A DNA stretch of 5,033 nt, from the NCBI GenBank assembly GCA_023429275.1, contig JAEYWB010000882.1, forward strand, positions 1-5,033, given 5' to 3'. Below the pieces are notes generated by a model. The model was not told the origin of the DNA. It made no database searches and saw only the letters and a list, made by a program, of their open reading frames with translations. The position numbers and the translations under genes are program-made. Shown here one piece after another: positions 1-5,033 of the stretch (positions within the stretch are counted from its first letter, which is position 1; each line of letters opens with the position of its first letter). This DNA is from Planctomycetota bacterium (lineage in GTDB: Bacteria > Planctomycetota > Planctomycetia > Planctomycetales > Planctomycetaceae).

Positions 1-530
1 CCGAGCGACGGCCGTCCGACGGTGACACGGCCGGTATTGAGAGCGTAGAGCGACTGGCCGTGATTGTTGACGCCGGTGTGCATCGACCGGATGAGCGTCA
101 CGTCGTCGCAGATATCGCCGAGATGCGGGACGAGCTCGCTCAGCTCCATGCCGCACTCGCCATGCTTCGAGAACGCCCAGGGACAGCCGAAGAGCTTCGC
201 GCTCGACTCGGCGGCGTTGTCGTACTTGATGTCCCCCTCGAACTTCGTCATGTGCCGCTTGTTGATCTCCGGCTTCGGATCGAAGAGGTCGATGTGACTC
301 GGCCCCCCCTGCATGAAGAGGGAGATCATTGCCGTCGCCTTCGGAGCGTGCGGCGTCTCTTTCGGCAACAGGTCGAACGTCGGCCGCTCGAGGGCCGGCT
401 TCGCGGGAGCCGCGAACAGGCCCTCCTGCCGGAACAGAGTGGCGAGAGCCAGGCCGGCCAGGCCGAATCCCTGCCCGGCGAGGAAGTGGCGACGGGAGAG
501 GCAGGCGGTGCGTTGAGAACGGAGGAGCAT
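1..530 (-). CDS. DUF1501 family Tat-exported protein, N-terminal part (3' end outside window)
   Basis: The first 176 residues are visible and the frame stays open to the window edge; the family usually runs to about 430-480 residues. The ATG at 530-528 is chosen because it places a twin-arginine signal (SRRHFL, residues 12-17) and a hydrophobic stretch (about 19-33) at the extreme N-terminus. The conserved DUF1501 blocks follow: MISLFMQGGPSHIDLFDPKP (68-87), the HMTKFEGDIKYDNAA region (93-107), LFGCPWAFSKHGECGMELSE (113-132) and MHTGVNNHGQSLYALNTGR (150-168). The family belongs, as far as I know, to the alkaline phosphatase/sulfatase-like clan, but no activity is established, so hydrolase function is inference. 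It lies 49 bp downstream of the DUF1553 gene, its standard partner, and is probably co-transcribed with it. No Shine-Dalgarno sequence precedes the ATG; a heptamer repeat occupies that position. The family call is secure, the function unknown. Confidence 0.93.
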   Translation of the reverse strand, partial: MLLRSQRTACLSRRHFLAGQGFGLAGLALATLFRQEGLFAAPAKPALERPTFDLLPKETPHAPKATAMISLFMQGGPSHIDLFDPKPEINKRHMTKFEGDIKYDNAAESSAKLFGCPWAFSKHGECGMELSELVPHLGDICDDVTLIRSMHTGVNNHGQSLYALNTGRVTVGRPSL

Positions 531-534
531 GTCA

Positions 535-562
535 GGCAGTGGGCAGTGGGCTGTGGGCTGTG
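535..562. repeat. Four-unit heptamer tandem repeat in the DUF1553-DUF1501 gap
   Basis: On the + strand four contiguous 7-bp units are visible: GGCAGTG, GGCAGTG, GGCTGTG, GGCTGTG. On the coding strand they read as repeated CACAGCC/CACTGCC. They fill more than half of the 49-bp gap and end 4 bp upstream of the DUF1501 ATG, covering the place where a ribosome binding site would be. The units share a period of 7 and a CAGC/CTGC-type core with the two arrays downstream of the dehydrogenase gene. The function is unknown. A dispersed intergenic repeat family is the simplest reading. Confidence 0.8.
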
Positions 563-579
563 ACCGCAGGACGGCGGAG

Positions 580-3204
580 TCAGTCGACGTACAGGAACCG
601 GTTCGAGCAGAGCAGCGACTGGCAGAAGACCGCCAGCGACTGCACCGGCGGCGGGAGGGGGTCCTTCTCGGCACTGGGCTTGCCGGCAAAGTGAACCCGC
701 TGCGCCTCGAGGAATGCCGACGCGCGGGAGACGACGGAGTCATCCGCCGCCTCTCCGAAGGCGAGCCACCAGGCCCGGCGAACCTGCGCCGCGGGATCAT
801 CCCCCGCCTCCGCGACAACGCGGCGGGCAAACCGCTGAGACTCCTGCAGAATGAGCGAGCTGTTCATCAGGAGGAGCGACTGCGGAGCCGCGGTCGAGAG
901 GCCGCGCACCTCGCAGTTCGGCGCAGTCGACGCGATATCGAACGGCTCGAGCATTCCGAGCGGCATCGAACGCCGCACCTGAACATAGATGCTCCGACGG
1001 GAGGTGGAGTCTCCGAGCCCATCGGACTTGCCGATGAGAATGCCGTTCCCGTCCCGCTCTCCCGAGCCGACAACGATCTGCCCCACTTCATCCGGCAGGA
1101 CCTGGACGGGCGGACCGTACATCCGGTCGCTCGCTCCGCCGGCCACGCTGAGGACCGAGTCCCGGATGATCTCCGCCTCGAGCCGCCGCAACGGCATCCG
1201 GCCGAGCAGGCGGTTCTCGGGGTCGATCCGGTCGAGTTCCGGTGTCCGCGTCGAAGCTTGACGGTAGGCGGTCGACATCACGAGCAGACGATGCATCTCC
1301 TTGACGCTCCATCCGCTCCGCACGAACTCATCCGCGAGCCAGTCGAGCAGTTCCGGATGCGACGGCCGCTCGCCGAGGACGCCGAGATCTCCCGCGCTCC
1401 CGACCAGACCGCGTCCGAAGTGGTGCATCCAGATCCGGTTGACGAGGACTCGCGCGACCAGCGGGTGCTTTCCGCTGGTGAGCGACCGGGCGAGCGCCAG
1501 CCGGCGTCCGGTGGTCGGAAGGGCCGGATCGTCCGGCGCGATCGCGGACACCAGGTCTCCGAGGATGCTCAGTTCGCCGGGAGTCACTTCCTGACGCGGC
1601 TGGTTGATGTCGCCGCGTGAGAAGAGCATCGTCGGATGGACCTGGCCGGGGACCTCCGTGAGGCAGGCGACCATCTGCTCCGCCGGCCGCTTCGCACGGG
1701 TCTCGGCGGTCAGCTTGTCGAACTTCGCGTTGTGCTCCTTGACCCGCTTCGGCTCGTAGAGGTAGGCGCTTCCGGGGCTGACATTCAGACTCGGATAGTC
1801 CTTGAGGATCTGCGCAAAGTACGGCGTCCGGTCCTTCTCGGGCAGGCTGCGGGCGTAAGCGGCAGCCACGGCGAGTTCGCCATCGAGCTTCGCCTGCTCG
1901 CGTTCGAAGATGTCCTGAACGATCTCGTTGAGTGACGCGACCCGATCCGCCGCGATCTTCTGGAGTTCCCTGTCGACGGCGGCGGCCTGTTCGAAGTCCG
2001 CAGGCTGCCACAGGTTGACGAGCCGTCCGTTGGGGACTCGCCACGCCTTCCAGTTGAGAGCAGGTTCGAAGATCGCCCGGAACCGGTAGTAGTCGACCTG
2101 CGAGATCGGGTCGTACCGGTGGTTGTGGCACTGGGCACAACCGACGGTGAGCCCGAGCACCGAGGAGGAGACGATCTTGATCGTGTCGGCGACGACATCG
2201 TTCTTGGCGATGTTCTGATCGGGCCCGCCAGCCGCGGTGCCGTCCGGAGCCATGCGCAGGAACCCGGTCGCGGCGAGCAGATCGGCCTGTTCCGGAGTCA
2301 GGTCCTTGTAAGGCGGAGCGAGGAGCTCATCTCCGGCGAGTTGCTCGGTGAGAAACCGATCGAAAGGCTTGTCGTCGTTGAACGCGCGAACGACGTAGTC
2401 CCGATACCGGAACGCCCAGGGGCGGACGGTGTCATTCTCGTTGTACCCGTCGCTGTCGGCGTACCCTGCGACGTCCAGCCAGTGACGGCCCCATCGCTCT
2501 CCGTAATGGGGCGACGCAAGCAGCCGTTCGACGAGCCGATCATAGGCCTCGGGGCGATCGTCCTGCTCGAAGTCGGCAACTTCCTCAGGTGTCGGCGGGA
2601 GCCCGGTGAGATCGAACGTCAGCCGTCGAATCAGGACCCGGCGTGACGCCTCGCCCGAAAACGTGATCGGCTCTCCCCCAGCGGCGGTGCCGACGGAGTT
2701 CAGCTTCTGCAGCAGGAACCGATCGATCGGCGAACGAACCGACTCCGGGTGCGAAACGGGCGGCAAAGAGGGACGGCGGACCGGCTGAAACGCCCAGAAG
2801 TTTCGTTCCTCGTCGGTCCAGGGAGAATCGTTCTGGATCTTCTCCGGCTCGGGACGGGCGGTCGTCGCTCCGGCGGCGATCCACTGGCGGATCTTCTCGA
2901 GCTCGGCGCGGGAGAGCTTCTTGTCGCCGGGGGGCATTTCGTCGGAGGCGATCCGCTGGACGATGAGGCTCCCGTCAGGATTTCCGGGAACGATCGCCGG
3001 GCCGGACTCTCCTCCGGCACTCATGAATCGGACAAGACGGAGATCGAGATTTCCCTCGGGCTTTTCCTCTTCACCGTGGCAGTGCCAGCAGTGAGTCTTG
3101 AGAAGACCGCGGACTTCCGTCTCAAAATGGAGGGACGGCTCTGCCGCGCTCGTCGGCATTGCCAGGAGGGCAAGACCGACGGCGCCAACGAGTCGAATCA
3201 TCAT
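580..3204 (-). CDS. Exported planctomycete cytochrome c / DUF1549 / DUF1553 protein
   Basis: The 874-residue protein starts at the ATG at 3204-3202, which gives a clean Sec-type signal peptide ([21 protein letters not shown], cleavage expected near residue 21). An in-frame TTG at 3255 would add 17 residues ahead of the signal and is less likely. Domains in order are: planctomycete cytochrome C (PSCyt1, about 30-113) with heme motif CWHCH (39-43) and candidate axial Met in DEMPPG (Met90); DUF1549 (about 158-365), with [20 protein letters not shown] (234-253) and a second Cxx[13 protein letters not shown] (356-366); a variable charged middle region (about 385-550); and DUF1553 (about 568-855), with [20 protein letters not shown] (582-601) and a conserved [12 protein letters not shown] stretch. 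Length and architecture fit the family. It is probably periplasmic or envelope-associated and may bind c-type heme, but no reaction is established. It is followed 49 bp later by its usual DUF1501 partner. Domain calls are strong, biochemical role open. Confidence 0.95.
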   Translation of the reverse strand: MMIRLVGAVGLALLAMPTSAAEPSLHFETEVRGLLKTHCWHCHGEEEKPEGNLDLRLVRFMSAGGESGPAIVPGNPDGSLIVQRIASDEMPPGDKKLSRAELEKIRQWIAAGATTARPEPEKIQNDSPWTDEERNFWAFQPVRRPSLPPVSHPESVRSPIDRFLLQKLNSVGTAAGGEPITFSGEASRRVLIRRLTFDLTGLPPTPEEVADFEQDDRPEAYDRLVERLLASPHYGERWGRHWLDVAGYADSDGYNENDTVRPWAFRYRDYVVRAFNDDKPFDRFLTEQLAGDELLAPPYKDLTPEQADLLAATGFLRMAPDGTAAGGPDQNIAKNDVVADTIKIVSSSVLGLTVGCAQCHNHRYDPISQVDYYRFRAIFEPALNWKAWRVPNGRLVNLWQPADFEQAAAVDRELQKIAADRVASLNEIVQDIFEREQAKLDGELAVAAAYARSLPEKDRTPYFAQILKDYPSLNVSPGSAYLYEPKRVKEHNAKFDKLTAETRAKRPAEQMVACLTEVPGQVHPTMLFSRGDINQPRQEVTPGELSILGDLVSAIAPDDPALPTTGRRLALARSLTSGKHPLVARVLVNRIWMHHFGRGLVGSAGDLGVLGERPSHPELLDWLADEFVRSGWSVKEMHRLLVMSTAYRQASTRTPELDRIDPENRLLGRMPLRRLEAEIIRDSVLSVAGGASDRMYGPPVQVLPDEVGQIVVGSGERDGNGILIGKSDGLGDSTSRRSIYVQVRRSMPLGMLEPFDIASTAPNCEVRGLSTAAPQSLLLMNSSLILQESQRFARRVVAEAGDDPAAQVRRAWWLAFGEAADDSVVSRASAFLEAQRVHFAGKPSAEKDPLPPPVQSLAVFCQSLLCSNRFLYVD

Positions 3205-3261
3205 CGACACAGGCTGCTCAAAGGTGGGATTGGTGAGCGCAGGCGGGATCAACAACGACTG

Positions 3262-3290
3262 ATTGTTTCGGCGCGAAGCTGGATTAGCAA
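3262..3290 (-). promoter_or_regulatory. Candidate sigma70-like promoter for the DUF1553-DUF1501 unit
   Basis: On the minus strand TTGCTA (3290-3285) and AACAAT (3267-3262) are separated by 17 bp. Each matches four of six positions of the E. coli consensus. The site is the most AT-rich part of an otherwise GC-rich gap and would give a leader of roughly 50 nt before the ATG at 3204. No Shine-Dalgarno match is seen before that ATG. Planctomycete promoter consensus is poorly defined, so this remains a weak prediction. Confidence 0.25.
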
Positions 3291-3386
3291 TTCAGAAGCC
3301 GCGCGAGATCCCGGGAAAATCCGATCCGCGGCGCCGGGCAGTGCCGGTCGTGCGAGTGATGCGGAGCTCCGAGCGGCACCGCCTTC

Positions 3387-3402
3387 TCGACTGGAAAGTC
3401 GA
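3387..3402 (-). terminator. Weak hairpin downstream of the FHA gene, possible terminator
   Basis: A perfect 6-bp inverted repeat, TCGACT/AGTCGA, flanks a 4-nt loop. It lies about 31 bp beyond the TAG stop of the FHA gene. No T-run follows on the coding strand, so it does not look like a classical intrinsic terminator. It may only mark the transcript end or be a chance match. The rest of this 229-bp gap (3205-3433) holds only the weak candidate promoter. Confidence 0.2.
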
Positions 3403-3433
3403 TCGTGGTTCGCTCATCTCGCGGACGACATGG

Positions 3434-4012
3434 CTACTGAGGGCCGACGGACTCTTCCAGGCTCTCGCGGTGCCGACGGATGATGTCCGCCGCCTCTTCT
3501 GCGAGTGACTTGAATTCCTTCTTTTTCTTCGGAGGTTCGACACGCGGCGGCTCGGGAGGGGCCGGTGCCGGTTTCTCGGCGTCTCGATTCGAGACGATCG
3601 TCGTATCGGAGCTCGGGAGGACTCCCTCCTCCGCCAGCCAGCTTGCGATGTCGTCGTCCGACAGCTTGGGGTCGTTCGTCTTCTTGAGCCCCGTCTTCGG
3701 AGGCGAAGGTTTCTTCGTCCCGTCCGCACCGGCGAGCTCGAACGAGAGCGGTCCGATGCTGAGGGAGCCGCCGGGCCGCAGCATCACCTCCCCCTGGATC
3801 GGAACGCCATCGATGAACGTTCCGTTACGGCTTCCGAGATCGCGGACGAGGACCCCGTCGGCGGTCGGAATCAGGATCGCATGCTGCCGGCTCACCTCGG
3901 ACGAGGCGATGCGAATGCGTGCCTCTTCGTCGCGGCCGATGATGATCTCGGGATCGGCCAGCCGGACCTTCTTCCCCTTGTGCTTGCCGGACTGAATGAT
4001 GAGCACATGCAT
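3434..4012 (-). CDS. FHA-domain protein, predicted phosphothreonine-binding adaptor
   Basis: The 192-residue protein carries an N-terminal FHA domain (about 1-95) with all hallmark residues visible: IIIGRDEEARIRI (23-35, with Gly26-Arg27), SRQHA (41-45) and LGSRNGTFIDG (59-69, with Asn63). FHA domains bind phosphothreonine peptides, so a Ser/Thr-kinase-linked signalling role in the cytoplasm is expected. After the domain come a charged linker, an acidic LSDDDIASWLAEEG segment (117-130), an SSDTTIV motif (134-140), a proline-rich stretch (148-161), KKKK (162-165) and a charged, probably helical tail, EFKSLAEEAADIIRRHRESL (166-185). No signal peptide or membrane segment is seen. The ATG at 4012 is preferred because the FHA fold begins at once and AGGTG lies 5 nt upstream; an in-frame TTG at 4105 would add an unlikely 31-residue extension. 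The upstream neighbour is the dehydrogenase gene, 248 bp away. The fold is certain; the partner is unknown. Confidence 0.93.
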   Translation of the reverse strand: MHVLIIQSGKHKGKKVRLADPEIIIGRDEEARIRIASSEVSRQHAILIPTADGVLVRDLGSRNGTFIDGVPIQGEVMLRPGGSLSIGPLSFELAGADGTKKPSPPKTGLKKTNDPKLSDDDIASWLAEEGVLPSSDTTIVSNRDAEKPAPAPPEPPRVEPPKKKKEFKSLAEEAADIIRRHRESLEESVGPQ

Positions 4013-4013
4013 A

Positions 4014-4022
4014 CGGTCACCT
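4014..4022 (-). promoter_or_regulatory. Shine-Dalgarno-like site that supports the FHA start
   Basis: The coding strand reads CCAGGTGACCGT directly before the ATG at 4012, so AGGTG sits 5 nt from the start codon. It is a partial match to the anti-Shine-Dalgarno sequence and one of the few such matches in the window. It is the reason, with the domain boundary, for choosing this start over the upstream TTG. Confidence 0.4.
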
Positions 4023-4157
4023 GGCGGGCAGTCCGTGGATGCGAAGCGAAGCCGGGCGAAACGAATCAGGACCGACACCGTGCGAGCACGATCCTGCAGC
4101 CTCAACCCTTCAAGGTGACGTTACCGCGGAGGTTCGAGGAACGCCAGAGCGGTTGGT

Positions 4158-4185
4158 AGCTGTCAGCTGTCAGCTGTCAGCGATC
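4158..4185. repeat. Heptamer tandem array A (AGCTGTC x3 plus one variant)
   Basis: Three identical contiguous AGCTGTC units (4158-4178) are followed by a variant, AGCGATC (4179-4185). The array lies in the 248-bp gap between the dehydrogenase stop and the FHA start, about 146 bp upstream of the FHA ATG. It shares period and core with array B at 4224-4258 and with the array in front of the DUF1501 gene. No coding potential is seen here. Seven is not a multiple of three, so unit gain or loss would shift a reading frame, which suits an intergenic position. Confidence 0.85.
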
Positions 4186-4250
4186 AGACAGACGAGCCCA
4201 AACCTACTGACTCGGCTCGATCCTGCTGTTGGCTGTCGGCTGATAGCTGA
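4163..4250. other. Possible long-range stem formed by heptamer arrays A and B, with a nested 6-bp stem
   Basis: TCAGCTGTCAGC at 4170-4181 (also at 4163-4174) is complementary at 11 of 12 positions to GCTGATAGCTGA at 4239-4250. Between them CGAGCC (4193-4198) and GGCTCG (4214-4219) form a perfect 6-bp inverted repeat around a 15-nt loop. The transcript of the dehydrogenase gene could therefore fold into a nested structure just past its stop codon. No U-run follows, so this is not a typical intrinsic terminator. The pairing follows partly from the AGCT core of the repeat and may be incidental. Confidence 0.4.
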
Positions 4251-4258
4251 AAGCTCCT
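4224..4258. repeat. Heptamer tandem array B (degenerate), abutting the dehydrogenase stop
   Basis: Five in-phase degenerate 7-bp units are visible on the + strand: TGCTGTT, GGCTGTC, GGCTGAT, AGCTGAA and a partial AGCTCCT. The array ends 2 bp from the dehydrogenase stop codon (4263-4261). Its units match the consensus NGCTGNN, with the same period as array A. Degeneracy suggests an older or mutated copy. Function unknown. Confidence 0.7.
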
Positions 4259-4260
4259 TC

Positions 4261-5033
4261 TCAGAACCCGCCGAGCGTCGTCGCGCGGCGGACGCGGCTC
4301 ACTCCCAGGACGAACGCCGCTGTCCGGAGCGAGACCTTCCGCATCGCCGCTTCCGCCCAGACCGACTCGAACGCGGCGGTCATCTTTTTCTCGAGCTTAG
4401 CGCGGATCTCCGGGAGATCCCAGCGGTAGTGCTGGAGGTTCTGGACCCACTCGAAGTAGCTCACGGTCACGCCGCCGGCGTTCGCGAGGATGTCCGGGAC
4501 GACGATGATCCCCTTCTTCTTCAGGATCTCGTCCGCCTCGGGAAGGGTCGGGCTGTTGGCCGCCTCGACGATGTACCTGGCCCGCACGTCCTTCGCGTTC
4601 TCCTGAGTCAGGACTCCCCCGAGGGCCGCAGGAATCAGAATATCGACATCCGCCGCGAGGACCTCGGCGTTCGAGATCGCGCTCCCCCCTCCGAAGCCTT
4701 TCACTCCCCGGCCCAGTTCGGCGTACTTCACGAGCGCCGGGACATCGAGGCCGTCGGCGTTGTAGACCCCGCCGGTGGCATCCGAGACGGCGACGATCTT
4801 CGCCCCCGCCTGGTGCAGGAACTGCCCCGCGAAGCTGCCGACGTTGCCGAAGCCCTGCAGGGCGATTGTCGCCCCTTTGATGTCGCGGTTGAACTTCCGC
4901 ATCGTGCAGCCGGCGATGACCGCGACCCCCCGCCCCGTCGCCTCCTCGCGTCCTTCGGAACCATGCAGTTCGACCGGCTTCCCGGTCACGCACGCCGGGT
5001 TATGGCCGTGGTACTTCTCGTACTGATTCGTGA
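4261..5033 (-). CDS. gdhA: Glu/Leu/Phe/Val dehydrogenase, probably glutamate dehydrogenase, C-terminal part (5' end outside window)
   Basis: The frame is open to the window edge and 256 residues are visible, beginning TNQYEKYHGHNPAC; family members are about 410-450 residues, so the N-terminal substrate domain with the catalytic Lys motif is missing. Visible features, numbered from the first visible residue, are VTGKPVELHGSEGREEATGRG (15-35), the Rossmann motif GFGNVG (60-65), SDATGG closing the second strand (83-88), LIPAALGGVLT (132-142), EAANSPTLPEADEIL (156-170) and PDILANAGGVTVSYFEWVQN (179-198). Ser191 corresponds to the serine that contacts the glutamate gamma-carboxylate in clostridial GDH, which favours glutamate as substrate. 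The expected reaction is reversible oxidative deamination of glutamate to 2-oxoglutarate and ammonia in the cytoplasm. GFGNVG leans towards NAD, but cofactor choice is not settled. A GTG at 4989 lies inside the conserved domain and is not the start. The AALGGVLT block resembles leucine dehydrogenases, so another amino acid remains possible. Confidence 0.93.
   Translation of the reverse strand, partial: TNQYEKYHGHNPACVTGKPVELHGSEGREEATGRGVAVIAGCTMRKFNRDIKGATIALQGFGNVGSFAGQFLHQAGAKIVAVSDATGGVYNADGLDVPALVKYAELGRGVKGFGGGSAISNAEVLAADVDILIPAALGGVLTQENAKDVRARYIVEAANSPTLPEADEILKKKGIIVVPDILANAGGVTVSYFEWVQNLQHYRWDLPEIRAKLEKKMTAAFESVWAEAAMRKVSLRTAAFVLGVSRVRRATTLGGF

Noticed and set aside
301..310. Possible frameshift in the DUF1501 gene at a run of C/G residues
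   Set aside because: The homopolymer (GGGGGGG on the coding strand) was checked. The frame continues through QGGPSHIDLFD as the family requires, so the gene is intact here.
529..1620. 363-codon open frame on the + strand
   Set aside because: It lies antisense to the conserved DUF1553 coding region. Its Arg/Glu/Pro-rich product has no recognisable domain, and long antisense frames are expected in GC-rich DNA.
1328..2140. 270-codon open frame on the minus strand inside the DUF1553 gene
   Set aside because: It is an out-of-frame shadow of a gene whose domains are intact in the main frame, and its product is low-complexity Arg-rich sequence.
3205..3255. Upstream TTG start for the DUF1553 protein
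   Set aside because: It would put 17 residues ahead of a well-formed signal peptide. The tandem ATG codons at 3204 and 3201 give the expected N-terminus.
2749..3483. 244-codon + strand frame crossing the gap between the FHA and DUF1553 genes
   Set aside because: It overlaps two well-supported genes in antisense and shows no domain. It continues through the gap only because stops are rare in this base composition.
3480..3995. 171-codon + strand frame opposite the FHA gene
   Set aside because: The Ser-rich product mirrors the FHA coding strand, and the FHA frame has clear family motifs.
4114..4125. Near-palindrome GGTGACGTTACC upstream of the FHA gene
   Set aside because: It is a 12-bp near-palindrome with one central mismatched pair and occurs once in the window. 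With no second copy or recognised regulator it is too weak to call an operator.
4158..4258. Possible CRISPR array
   Set aside because: The units are 7 bp and contiguous, with no spacers of regular length and no cas genes nearby.

Overview
The window is GC-rich, and all four genes I can support lie on the minus strand. It most likely comes from a planctomycete (Planctomycetota). The main reason is a neighbouring pair: a secreted protein with a planctomycete-type cytochrome c domain plus DUF1549 and DUF1553, followed by a DUF1501 protein. That pair is highly expanded in this phylum. I cannot name a genus.

Layout in the direction of transcription (high to low coordinates). (1) 5033-4261 holds the C-terminal part of a small-type Glu/Leu/Phe/Val dehydrogenase, most like glutamate dehydrogenase, cut at its 5' end by the window edge. 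(2) 4260-4013 is a 248-bp intergenic region with two arrays of degenerate 7-bp tandem repeats that could pair with each other. (3) 4012-3434 is a 192-residue FHA-domain protein with a proline/lysine-rich linker and a charged C-terminal helix. (4) 3433-3205 is a 229-bp intergenic region with a weak hairpin and a candidate promoter. (5) 3204-580 is a complete exported DUF1549/DUF1553 protein with two CxxCH motifs. (6) 579-531 is a 49-bp gap almost filled by a third heptamer array. (7) 530-1 is the N-terminal 176 residues of a Tat-exported DUF1501 protein, cut at its 3' end.

The DUF1553 and DUF1501 genes are probably co-transcribed and act outside the cytoplasmic membrane. They appear to use different export routes, Sec for the first and Tat for the second. 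The dehydrogenase links 2-oxoglutarate and glutamate in the cytoplasm. The FHA protein beside it is a predicted phosphothreonine-binding adaptor. Its position next to a glutamate dehydrogenase, and its Asp-Thr-Thr motif, recall the actinobacterial GarA/OdhI regulators, but that link is only a hypothesis.

I found no tRNA, rRNA, CRISPR array, insertion sequence or phage gene. The most unusual non-coding signal is the family of 7-bp tandem repeats found in two of the three intergenic regions.
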